Assembly: GCA_001775395.1 (NCBI GenBank)
Contig: MEWP01000016.1
Span: 1-45,800, forward strand
Direction: 5' to 3'
From: a candidate division Zixibacteria bacterium RBG_16_53_22
GTDB lineage: Bacteria > Zixibacteria > MSB-5A5 > UBA10806
Length of the DNA: 45,800 bases
Part shown: positions 1 through 6,571 of the stretch, one piece after another
How positions within the stretch are numbered: position 1 is the first letter of the stretch
How the letters are laid out: each line of letters opens with the position of its first letter
Position numbers and translations under genes: made by a program
Notes under the pieces: model-generated
The model's database searches: none
What the model was told of the DNA's origin: nothing
The model's input: the letters and a program-made list of their open reading frames with translations, nothing else

Positions 1-81
1 AAGCCCGCAGTACGTTCGGCAACTCCACCGGTAGCAGCTTAACGCGCCGTGGTTCAACCAGCCTCAGCCGATTGAAAGATT
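1..81. repeat. 81-bp terminal direct repeat, left copy
   Basis: Bases 1-81 are identical to 45720-45800. The copy begins inside the last unit of an 18-bp tandem repeat at the 3' end of the gene ending at 45761. This is the usual signature of a circular assembly of a circularly permuted or circular genome. A true short packaging repeat is less likely, because the boundary falls in mid-gene. Confidence 0.95.
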
Positions 82-98
82 CGCTGGGGCTTTTATTT
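61..98 (+). terminator. rho-independent terminator before queC
   Basis: An 8-bp stem is formed by GCCTCAGC (61-68) and GCTGGGGC (83-90), with one G-U pair. It is followed directly by the T-rich run TTTTATTT at 91-98. On the closed circle it lies just after the gene ending at 45761 and just before queC, so it separates or attenuates the two units. Confidence 0.75.
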
Positions 99-109
99 GG
101 AGAATGGAA

Positions 110-829
110 ATGGCAAAAGCACTCGTGGTTTTATCTGGTGGGCAAGACTCCACCACCTGTTTGTTCTGGGCGCGAACCAAGTTTGATGAGGTGCACGCGA
201 TCACCTTTGACTATGGCCAGCGCCATCGCGCGGAGGTCGAGGCAGCGAAGCGTATCGCCCGCATGGCAAAGGTCGCCTCGCACGAGGTGGTAAAAGTACC
301 AGACATCCTGCTAGGCACCAGCCCGCTGGTCAATAGCGCCCAGTCGGTCGAGGAGTATGCAGATGCGCAGAGCCTTCCTGGTGGTATTGAAAAGACCTTT
401 GTGCCAATGCGCAACACCTTGTTTCTGACCATCGCTGCCAATCGGGCGGTGGTGCTGGGCTGCTCCGATATTATCACCGGCGTTGGTCAAGAGGACTTTG
501 GTGGTTATCCAGACTGCCGCGAAGCATTCCTATTCATGCTCCAGAAGACTTTCCAGGAATCATTGCGCGGGGTGGCGGAAGTTAATCTGGTGGCACCACT
601 GCTCTACCTGATCAAGAAGGAAACGGTCGAATTGGCCTGCGAGCTGGGAGTAGAGTGTCTGGACGCATTGGCATACACTCACACTTGCTATAAGGGGGAG
701 TATCCACCATGCGGTCATTGTCACGCTTGCCTGTTGAGACAGAAGGGCTTTGACGAGGCAGGGATCGCCGACCCGCTGATTGTCCGCTCCGGTCCAGTGC
801 CGATCGTGGGAGGTCACTGTGTTCGGTAA
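110..829 (+). CDS. queC: QueC, 7-cyano-7-deazaguanine (preQ0) synthase
   Basis: QueC converts 7-carboxy-7-deazaguanine to preQ0 using ATP and ammonia. The 239-residue protein has the PP-loop motif SGGQDST at residues 9-15 and the zinc cluster Cys193 plus CGHCHAC (Cys201, 204, 207), both diagnostic. I chose ATG 110 over ATG 104 because GGAG at 99-102 gives 7 nt spacing to 110 but only 1 nt to 104. There is no fused glutamine amidotransferase, unlike the Gat-QueC of phages that make deoxyarchaeosine. It is the first gene of the modification operon, after the terminator at 61-98, and overlaps queE by 11 nt. Confidence 0.95.
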   Translation: MAKALVVLSGGQDSTTCLFWARTKFDEVHAITFDYGQRHRAEVEAAKRIARMAKVASHEVVKVPDILLGTSPLVNSAQSVEEYADAQSLPGGIEKTFVPMRNTLFLTIAANRAVVLGCSDIITGVGQEDFGGYPDCREAFLFMLQKTFQESLRGVAEVNLVAPLLYLIKKETVELACELGVECLDALAYTHTCYKGEYPPCGHCHACLLRQKGFDEAGIADPLIVRSGPVPIVGGHCVR

Positions 830-1610
830 AAACATGGTGGCCAAGAACCTCGGCAGCCTGAATGGAGCGTCGCTATCGGTCAAGGAGATATTCGGCTCGA
901 TACAGGGAGAAGGATCCAGTGCCGGTTGCCCAGCGGTATTCGTTCGCTTGGCAGGGTGCAATCTGCGCTGCCACTTCTGCGACACTGACTTCGAATCCGA
1001 TGCGGAAACCCTGCTGGTGACAGACATCCTGTGCAGAGTGGCAGAGGCAGCAATCTACATGGGAGCCCCTACTGTACCGCTGGTGGTGATTACCGGCGGA
1101 GAGCCGTTGCGGCAGAACATCACGCAACTGGTCAAGGGATTGCTGGAGAACAGTATTCGGGTCGAGGTCGAGACTGCCGGCACCATCATGCCGCCAGAAC
1201 TGGCTGAGAGCCTTGCGACGTTCTATCGCACCGGCGACTTCCGCCTTATCTGTTCTCCGAAGACCCCTGACATCAATCTATTGGTTGCGCTCTACTGTGA
1301 TACCTACAAGTACGTGGTGCAGGTCGGGGACGGTTGTTTTGACGAGGGCACCCCGTGCAGTAATACCCAGTACAAGGGCGGCAAGCGGGAGCAGCTCTAT
1401 CATCCTGGCGGCGCAAAGTGGGTCAGCATCTTCGTGCAGCCGATGGAGGAGTATAAGGATGCGGGCTGGTTTGATCTATTGCTGGGCAGGGAGCGGCGCG
1501 CCCCAGATGATGAAAAGACACTGGCGAATCATGCCTACGCCGTTAAAATAGCTCAGCGATATGGCTATCGCGTCAGCATCCAGATTCATAAACTGCTGGG
1601 CTTACCCTAA
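819..1610 (+). CDS. queE: QueE, 7-carboxy-7-deazaguanine synthase (radical SAM)
   Basis: QueE is the radical SAM enzyme that contracts 6-carboxytetrahydropterin to 7-carboxy-7-deazaguanine. In the 263-residue protein I see FGSIQGEG near residue 25, the iron-sulfur motif CX3CX2C (Cys47, 51, 54) and the SAM-binding ITGGEP segment. I chose GTG 819, preceded by GGGAGG at 808-813; ATG 834 in the same frame is the alternative. It overlaps the 3' end of queC, which implies translational coupling. Length and motifs match canonical QueE. Confidence 0.95.
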   Translation: MFGKNMVAKNLGSLNGASLSVKEIFGSIQGEGSSAGCPAVFVRLAGCNLRCHFCDTDFESDAETLLVTDILCRVAEAAIYMGAPTVPLVVITGGEPLRQNITQLVKGLLENSIRVEVETAGTIMPPELAESLATFYRTGDFRLICSPKTPDINLLVALYCDTYKYVVQVGDGCFDEGTPCSNTQYKGGKREQLYHPGGAKWVSIFVQPMEEYKDAGWFDLLLGRERRAPDDEKTLANHAYAVKIAQRYGYRVSIQIHKLLGLP

Positions 1611-1620
1611 GGAGAAAGAG

Positions 1621-1806
1621 ATGAAAGGAAAACCAAGAACAACCAAGACCCCTCGCCGCGCTACTGGTCGCTCGATGCCCTTGCGTGGGGGACCATTCAA
1701 TGGTAAGGTCGCTACCCTGTCCGGCGAGGCGCGTCGTGAGACTGCGCAGTTTGAGAGTGCCGGGCAGGTCGGTCGCTATGTCAACGGCAACTGGGTGGCA
1801 AAATGA
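1621..1806 (+). CDS. small hypothetical protein between queE and queD
   Basis: This 61-residue basic protein starts at ATG 1621 behind AAGGAG (1609-1614). It is rich in Arg, Lys, Gly and Thr at the N-terminus, with a GGPFNGKVA segment in the middle and an aromatic VGRYVNGNWVAK end. Small one-domain proteins with a GGPF(N/D)GK motif occur in phages, but I cannot assign a function. It overlaps queD by 4 nt, so it is translated as part of the modification operon. Confidence 0.7.
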   Translation: MKGKPRTTKTPRRATGRSMPLRGGPFNGKVATLSGEARRETAQFESAGQVGRYVNGNWVAK

Positions 1807-2243
1807 ACCACCTCATCGCTGAACGTTATCACGATATATCCTGCGGTCATCGGGTCTACCAGCACGAGAGTAAATGCGCTCACCTACATGGCCATAACTA
1901 CCGCATCCATTTCAGCGTCGCCCCGGATGTCGGGCTGGATGCAATCGGGCGGGTGCTCGACTTCTCGGTCATCAAATTTCAGTTGTGCATGTGGCTGGAG
2001 GATAACTGGGACCATAAATTCCTGGTATGGGAGATGGACCCGTGGTCGACCATCCTCAAGACCCTTGACGAGCGCGGGGTGGTGATTACCCCCTTCAATC
2101 CGACCGCCGAAAACATGGCACAGCATCTTGCTGAAGTGGTCGGTCCTGACTTGCTGGCAGGGTTCAATTGCCATTTGACCGCAGTGCGGATCGAGGAGAC
2201 CCGCAAGTGCAGCGCATCCTATCTTACCGGGAGAACGCTATGA
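1803..2243 (+). CDS. queD: QueD, 6-carboxy-5,6,7,8-tetrahydropterin synthase
   Basis: QueD converts dihydroneopterin triphosphate, the product of FolE, to 6-carboxytetrahydropterin. The 146-residue protein has the expected zinc ligands His16 and HLHGH (His29, His31), catalytic Cys25 just before them, and an Asp-His pair (WDHKF, residues 69-73). It overlaps the previous gene by 4 nt (ATGA) and the next by 4 nt (ATGA), so all are translationally coupled. Length is normal for the family. It supplies the substrate for QueE upstream. Confidence 0.95.
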   Translation: MNHLIAERYHDISCGHRVYQHESKCAHLHGHNYRIHFSVAPDVGLDAIGRVLDFSVIKFQLCMWLEDNWDHKFLVWEMDPWSTILKTLDERGVVITPFNPTAENMAQHLAEVVGPDLLAGFNCHLTAVRIEETRKCSASYLTGRTL

Positions 2244-2437
2244 ACAAAGGATCGCCGGAGCAATATACCCTTGACGGGGAGAACTATACCTTGAAGCGCA
2301 TCCTGGACAAGTCGATCCTGATCGAGACCGTGGATGGTGAGGACATCTTCCTACCCAAGTCGCAACTGGAGAAATACAATACCAACGAGATCATCATGCC
2401 AGCATGGCTGGCCAAGGAGAAGGGGTTTATATCGTGA
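2240..2437 (+). CDS. small hypothetical protein in the preQ operon
   Basis: The protein has 65 residues and is mixed-charge, with no membrane segment. A CCGGGAGA ribosome site lies at 2227-2234 and the start overlaps the queD stop; its own stop overlaps the GTG of the folE fusion. The sequence reads like a small beta-rich domain (alternating charged and hydrophobic residues around residues 8-40). I do not recognise it. The tight coupling on both sides argues for a real gene with a role tied to the pathway or to phage metabolism. Confidence 0.7.
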   Translation: MNKGSPEQYTLDGENYTLKRILDKSILIETVDGEDIFLPKSQLEKYNTNEIIMPAWLAKEKGFIS

Positions 2438-3354
2438 TTAAACTTTCACATCAAGCAATCGAGACCGCGGCCATTGCTACCGCCCGCGCTATCACCGAGC
2501 ACTTCGGCATCAAGGCAGTGGCGCGTCGAATGGTAGCGGCATTCCCCGTGCCGCGTGGTGGGGTGGCGGCGGCTTACGCAGTGCGTAAGCACTGCCCGTC
2601 GCTCTACCTGGTAGACACCGCTGATGAGGCGGACTGCTTTATCGACGATTTGGTGGACAGCGGTCGAACGCGGGACGCTTATGCTGAGCAGTTCGAAGGC
2701 ATCCCATTCTTCGCGCTGTTTGACAAGCAGAAGCAGGTATTCAATGATGAAGTAGGTGCCCCAGATCCCGGTTGGCTAGTCTTCCCGTGGGAGGGTAACT
2801 CGCAGAGCAGTGCCAGCGACATCCCGATCCGACTACTGCAATTCATTGGCGAGGATCCGGGGCGCGGCGGATTGGCCGAGACTCCCGGTCGGTTCCTGCG
2901 AGCCTGGAGCGATTGGACCATCGGCTATGGGCAAGATCCAAAGGACGTGCTCAAGGTCTTCGAGGATGGTGCCGAGCGATGTGATCAATTAGTGCTGGTG
3001 AAAGACATTCCGGTGTACTCCCATTGCGAACATCACCTTGCCCCCTTCTTCGGGGTCGCGCACGTCGGCTATATCCCGAATGGCAAGATCGTCGGGTTGA
3101 GCAAGATCAGCAGGTTGGTGGACATCTTCGCCAAGCGATTGCAGGTGCAGGAGCGGTTGACCAACCAGATCGCTGATACCCTGACCGAGTACCTCGACCC
3201 GCTCGGGGTCGGGGTGGTCATCGAGTGCCGGCATATGTGCATGGAGAGCAGGGGCATCCAGCGGCAGGGGTCGACCACCATCACCTCAGCGATGCGCGGG
3301 GCACTGCTCGATGAGCCGTCAGCACGCGCCGAGTTTCTCGCGATAATGAAATGA
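2434..3354 (+). CDS. folE: phosphoribosyltransferase-GTP cyclohydrolase I (FolE) fusion
   Basis: A 306-residue two-domain protein. The C-terminal half (about 135-306) is FolE, which converts GTP to dihydroneopterin triphosphate. It has [13 protein letters not shown], the zinc site SHCEHH (Cys198, His201) and RHMCMESRG (Cys269). The N-terminal part (about 1-130) looks like a type I phosphoribosyltransferase: VPRGG near 39-43 and the PRPP-loop-like [11 protein letters not shown] at 69-79. Ordinary FolE lacks this domain. GTG 2434 overlaps the previous stop by 4 nt; a longer frame to 2404 exists but would overlap more and lacks a ribosome site. The N-domain's substrate is unknown. Confidence 0.9.
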   Translation: MIKLSHQAIETAAIATARAITEHFGIKAVARRMVAAFPVPRGGVAAAYAVRKHCPSLYLVDTADEADCFIDDLVDSGRTRDAYAEQFEGIPFFALFDKQKQVFNDEVGAPDPGWLVFPWEGNSQSSASDIPIRLLQFIGEDPGRGGLAETPGRFLRAWSDWTIGYGQDPKDVLKVFEDGAERCDQLVLVKDIPVYSHCEHHLAPFFGVAHVGYIPNGKIVGLSKISRLVDIFAKRLQVQERLTNQIADTLTEYLDPLGVGVVIECRHMCMESRGIQRQGSTTITSAMRGALLDEPSARAEFLAIMK

Positions 3355-3698
3355 TTAACCATGGCGAAGAGCAAGGGATAGATTTTGAACGCTTGTACAA
3401 AGCGGTTAAATCGAAATCGGTTATCATGATCGATAACGGCTTCTGCCACTACCATCATAGACGCGATGGGCAACTCACAATTCATGTGCTGCTGAGTGCA
3501 CAGCCCGGTGTCGGGAAAAAGATGTTGGCAATGCTACTTAAAATTCAGTGCACGTTCATCGTTGCGAAATGCCCCGCCGACCTGAAATCAAACAAGTGGT
3601 ATGCAAAACGGGGCTTCGTTCTCTCCGGAACGCAAGAATCTAAAACAGGACGTGTCATTAACATATGGAGATTCAACAAATGCCAAACTCTCACCTGA
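3351..3698 (+). CDS. GNAT-like N-acyltransferase in the 7-deazaguanine operon
   Basis: The protein has 115 residues. The middle to C-terminal part resembles compact phage GNAT acetyltransferases: a QPGVGKKML loop (near residues 51-59) fits the acyl-CoA pyrophosphate-binding turn, and [16 protein letters not shown] fits the N-x-x-Y-x-x-x-GF end of the fold, followed by a final strand VINIWRF. It is coupled to folE by a 4-nt overlap and overlaps queF by 19 nt. Its base composition is visibly more AT-rich than its neighbours, suggesting separate acquisition. The substrate is unknown; the amine of preQ1 is an attractive but unproven candidate. Confidence 0.7.
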   Translation: MINHGEEQGIDFERLYKAVKSKSVIMIDNGFCHYHHRRDGQLTIHVLLSAQPGVGKKMLAMLLKIQCTFIVAKCPADLKSNKWYAKRGFVLSGTQESKTGRVINIWRFNKCQTLT

Positions 3699-4090
3699 CC
3701 CACCTGGGCAGCGAAAAAACCGATTATGCTTATAGCGCACCGGACAAAGCTCTTCTCGAAACATTTCCTTCGCCGTTTGCGCAGCATCTGGCAACTCGTA
3801 TCCATATTGAGGCGCCGGAATTCACTTCTCTGTGCCCCAAAACCGGCCAGCCTGACTTCGCAACCATCGTCATTGATTACACCCCCGCTGACGCTTGCGT
3901 GGAATCTAAATCGCTGAAACTGTATCTCGGTTCATTCCGTATGCACGGTGAGTTTCATGAGGCGTGTGTGAACCGAATCACCTGCGACCTGGTCGAATTG
4001 CTCAAGCCCATGTGGCTCAAGGTCGAAGGCCGCTTTACGCCGCGCGGGGGCATCCCCTTCTGGCCCACTGCAGAATACTTCAGAGCATAG
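3680..4090 (+). CDS. queF: QueF, NADPH-dependent preQ0 (nitrile) reductase
   Basis: QueF reduces the nitrile of preQ0 to the aminomethyl of preQ1. The 136-residue protein is of the short, unimodal type. It carries SLCPKTGQPDF with catalytic Cys52 and Asp59, the NADPH motif ESKSLKLY (75-82), FHE (His93, Glu94) and the C-terminal RFTPRGGI. The intact NADPH motif favours true reductase over the archaeal amidinotransferase QueF-L. ATG 3680 is preferred over 3665 because GGAG at 3667-3670 is correctly spaced. Its presence predicts preQ1, not preQ0, as the base offered to DpdA. Confidence 0.93.
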   Translation: MPNSHLTHLGSEKTDYAYSAPDKALLETFPSPFAQHLATRIHIEAPEFTSLCPKTGQPDFATIVIDYTPADACVESKSLKLYLGSFRMHGEFHEACVNRITCDLVELLKPMWLKVEGRFTPRGGIPFWPTAEYFRA

Positions 4091-4092
4091 CC

Positions 4093-5028
4093 ATGTTGCG
4101 GCTATTCTTTTCCGGTACACCGTCGATGACTACTGAGCAGAAGCATTCATTGAATCGTGTCTTGCGGCGGCGGTTGAATTCATGTCATGGTGACTACATC
4201 CGCGAAGCCATGATATGGGGAAAGGTGCTCTCCGATCCCGAGAGCATCATCGAGGAATGGATGCTTGATTCAGGCGCCTTCACCGCATGGAGCAGGGGTG
4301 ATGTAGTATCGCTTGATCAGGTGATGGAGAGTTATGATAGAGCTCTTGAAACCATGACCAACCCAAAGGTCAAAGTATGGTTGATTAACCTTGACGTGAT
4401 ACCGGGCAGGCGCGGCATTGATCCAACCACTGCTGAAATTGATGCCGCGGTGCGCCAATCGGACATCAACTTCTCAAGCCTCAACAAGCGTTATGGCGAC
4501 TGCATCCTGCCAGTATTTCATCAAGGAGAATCAGAGCAGCGGCTACATGAAGTGCTTCAGCAATCGAGCTACATTGGTGTTTCACCGCGAAATGACCTTG
4601 GAGAACCTTTGCGGGTTTCCTGGAGCAAGCAGGCCCATCAGCTGATGGGTGAAACGGGGAGATCGCATGGCCTCGCAGCAACAGGAGCGGGTATGACCAG
4701 CCAAGTGCCATGGTGGTCGGTGGATTCGGCGTCTTGGCTCTATTCAGCGGCAATGGGGTCAATCGATATCCTCATCGCAGGGAAGCTTCGCACCATTGCC
4801 ATCTCGGATCGTAGCCCACAAATGAAGAATCGCGATCAGCATTTCGACAACCTCGCTCCGCAACAAAAAGAGGTGGTCGTTGCCGCGATAGAGGAGCTGG
4901 GCTTCGATCTCGAAGGCCTTGCCACCACTGCCAATATGCGCGTCGCGTTTTGTGCAGTTATGAATCAACGCTGGGCTGACGGCGTTGCTTATCGGGCATC
5001 GACTGTTAACACACTTTTCCCACTCTAA
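4093..5028 (+). CDS. dpdA: DpdA, 7-deazaguanine DNA transglycosylase
   Basis: DpdA is the DNA-acting relative of tRNA-guanine transglycosylase and swaps guanine in DNA for a 7-deazaguanine. The 311-residue protein opens with RLFFSG and carries the hallmark MLDSGAFTAW with its aspartate, later GVSPRNDLGEP, an HGLAATG segment and SVDSASW, all characteristic of phage DpdA-like proteins. ATG 4093 lies 2 nt after the queF stop; the ribosome site is weak, so coupling to queF is likely. The full set of preQ1 genes beside it makes a tRNA role unlikely. Sequence specificity on DNA cannot be read from here. Confidence 0.9.
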   Translation: MLRLFFSGTPSMTTEQKHSLNRVLRRRLNSCHGDYIREAMIWGKVLSDPESIIEEWMLDSGAFTAWSRGDVVSLDQVMESYDRALETMTNPKVKVWLINLDVIPGRRGIDPTTAEIDAAVRQSDINFSSLNKRYGDCILPVFHQGESEQRLHEVLQQSSYIGVSPRNDLGEPLRVSWSKQAHQLMGETGRSHGLAATGAGMTSQVPWWSVDSASWLYSAAMGSIDILIAGKLRTIAISDRSPQMKNRDQHFDNLAPQQKEVVVAAIEELGFDLEGLATTANMRVAFCAVMNQRWADGVAYRASTVNTLFPL

Positions 5029-5056
5029 TCTTACTTTTAACCACAAGGAGAACACC

Positions 5057-5230
5057 ATGCCTACCATGCACCAGCGTCGTAACAGCTTTCAACGCCGCAA
5101 GCTATCCATGCGGTATCACAGTCAGACAGAAGCGAAGGCATCCGCGCGCGTGCTATTCCAGAGCGTGCGGGAGGTCATGAAGGACGGCAAGAAGATGTTC
5201 CAGAAGTTCATCGCACGGCGGGGCGCGTGA
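5057..5230 (+). CDS. small basic hypothetical protein
   Basis: The protein has 57 residues and is strongly basic (about a third Arg, Lys or His) with a central helix-forming stretch. AAGGAG at 5045-5050 precedes ATG 5057. It ends in a TGATG overlap with the sliding-clamp gene, linking the modification and replication modules. Charge suggests nucleic-acid binding, but I do not recognise a family. Confidence 0.65.
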   Translation: MPTMHQRRNSFQRRKLSMRYHSQTEAKASARVLFQSVREVMKDGKKMFQKFIARRGA

Positions 5231-6213
5231 TGCTTGCCACACTGAAGCTCGTCAGGGGTGCCACTTCGGACAAGGGTATCATCCCGGCGATGAGTCACTT
5301 CTTCATCTATCAGGGGCGCATCCAAAGCACCAACGGGCGCATCAGTATCGACGCACCCTGCGAGCAGCTCAAGGACTATTCGCTCACTGTCCCTGCCGAT
5401 AAGTTCATCAAGGCCATCGACGGCATGGATGCGGAGCCGGTCATCACTATCAGCGAGACGCGGGTGACCCTCGCCGAGGGATCGCTGAAGGTGCGCTTGC
5501 CGATCTTGGCTAATGATGCGTTCCCGCGCACTGAACCGGAGGGAGATGCCTTCGCCCCAGAGACCCCGCTGTTGCCCGTGCTGCGCGTGTTGCGCCCCTA
5601 TATTTCGAGCGATGCCAGCAAGCCCTGGAGCACTGGCCTGCTGCTGACCGATAGGGGCGACGCCCTCGCCACCAACAACGTCATCATGGTCAAAATGCCC
5701 TGCGACCTGCTGGGCGACACCGGTTTCAATATTAACCTGCCCATCACCGCGGTGGAGGAGCTGCTGCGCATCGGCGAGGAACCCACCGGTTTCGGGATTC
5801 GCGAAGACGCCGGCAGCATCACTTTCCACTACGCCAGCGGTCTGTGGCTCAAGTGCTCGTTGTTGCAGAACGACTGGCCGACGGAATCGGTCGGTAAACT
5901 GTTCGCTGGGATCAAGCCCAAGACCCTCGTGGCGGTGCCCAAGGGCCTGAAGGATGCCATCAAGCGCATTCTGCCTTTTTGCCCTGATGAGAAGTTCCCG
6001 ATGGTGCAGCTCAATGAGCAGGGGATCAGCACTGCCGAGGGCGATCAATCGGCAGAGGTGGCCGGGATCAAACTGCCGCAGGGCAAGTTCAACGGCAACA
6101 TGCTCCTGCTGGTTCTTGATGCCGCCAAGAAGTTCGCCCTACACGAAGATGCTCCCTCGTATTTCAGCGGAGAGGGGGGCCTGCTGGGCGTATTCGTGGG
6201 GGTGAAGATATGA
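5230..6213 (+). CDS. DNA polymerase III beta-like sliding clamp
   Basis: The protein has 327 residues and resembles phage DnaN-like clamps. It shows repeated beta-strand/helix units such as VPADKFIKAIDGM followed by VTISETRVTLAEGSLKVRLPIL, and an end consisting of small-residue strands (GVFVGVKI). A clamp encircles DNA and tethers the polymerase; here the client would be the family A polymerase encoded 340 bp downstream. The start is ATG 5230, overlapping the upstream stop. Identity rests on fold-like pattern and context rather than a catalytic motif, so a more divergent replication factor is possible. Confidence 0.7.
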   Translation: MLATLKLVRGATSDKGIIPAMSHFFIYQGRIQSTNGRISIDAPCEQLKDYSLTVPADKFIKAIDGMDAEPVITISETRVTLAEGSLKVRLPILANDAFPRTEPEGDAFAPETPLLPVLRVLRPYISSDASKPWSTGLLLTDRGDALATNNVIMVKMPCDLLGDTGFNINLPITAVEELLRIGEEPTGFGIREDAGSITFHYASGLWLKCSLLQNDWPTESVGKLFAGIKPKTLVAVPKGLKDAIKRILPFCPDEKFPMVQLNEQGISTAEGDQSAEVAGIKLPQGKFNGNMLLLVLDAAKKFALHEDAPSYFSGEGGLLGVFVGVKI

Positions 6214-6410
6214 AGATCACAGCGAGCAGATGGCCGTGGCAGGGGTATGGCTGGTTCCCGCATAGGAGGGGTAGCTCCCCTGCTTCCGCACTCTTCAATC
6301 CAATGGGCGCGCGCTTCGGCGGCGGGTGGAGATACAAGCTCGGGCTATCAGTTGGCGGCAGAACCATAATAATAGACCTGTTGTTTGGATCGCTGAGGAT
6401 TGAATTATGA
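6210..6410 (+). CDS. small hypothetical protein
   Basis: The protein has 66 residues, is rich in Gly, Arg and Trp in its N-terminal half and ends in a hydrophobic strand-like IIIDLLFGSLRIEL. It overlaps the clamp gene and the next small gene by 4 nt each, which supports translation. No family is recognised. Confidence 0.55.
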   Translation: MKITASRWPWQGYGWFPHRRGSSPASALFNPMGARFGGGWRYKLGLSVGGRTIIIDLLFGSLRIEL

Positions 6411-6571
6411 GTAACGGCCGAGAGTATGGCTACGACAATCGCGCACCCAACCCGCCATGGTTGTTTCGCGATCAGCAGAATAAGTGCCAGCGATGCGGCA
6501 GCTTATTTGTCGGGCCAGGTCGGGCGCTATGCCCAAAGTGCCAGGAGCAGCGATGCGTGACGACGCCGTAG
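6407..6571 (+). CDS. small zinc-ribbon protein
   Basis: A 54-residue reading frame starting at ATG 6407 (ATGA overlap with the preceding gene). It contains two knuckles, CQRCG (Cys27, Cys30) and CPKC (Cys42, Cys45), the arrangement of a zinc ribbon, preceded by an aromatic, proline-rich segment. It overlaps the 5' end of the DNA polymerase gene by 19 nt, and the polymerase ribosome site lies inside it. It may be a small replication or transcription accessory factor; function is not known. Confidence 0.65.
   Translation: MSNGREYGYDNRAPNPPWLFRDQQNKCQRCGSLFVGPGRALCPKCQEQRCVTTP

Noticed and set aside
1-81. Direct terminal repeat as a packaging end
   Set aside because: The boundary lies within a gene and in a tandem repeat, as expected from a circular assembly overlap rather than a biological terminus.
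5122-6048. Long minus-strand open frame of 308 codons
   Set aside because: It is antisense to the clamp gene, with low-complexity composition and no ribosome site; the plus-strand frame has clear homology-like pattern.
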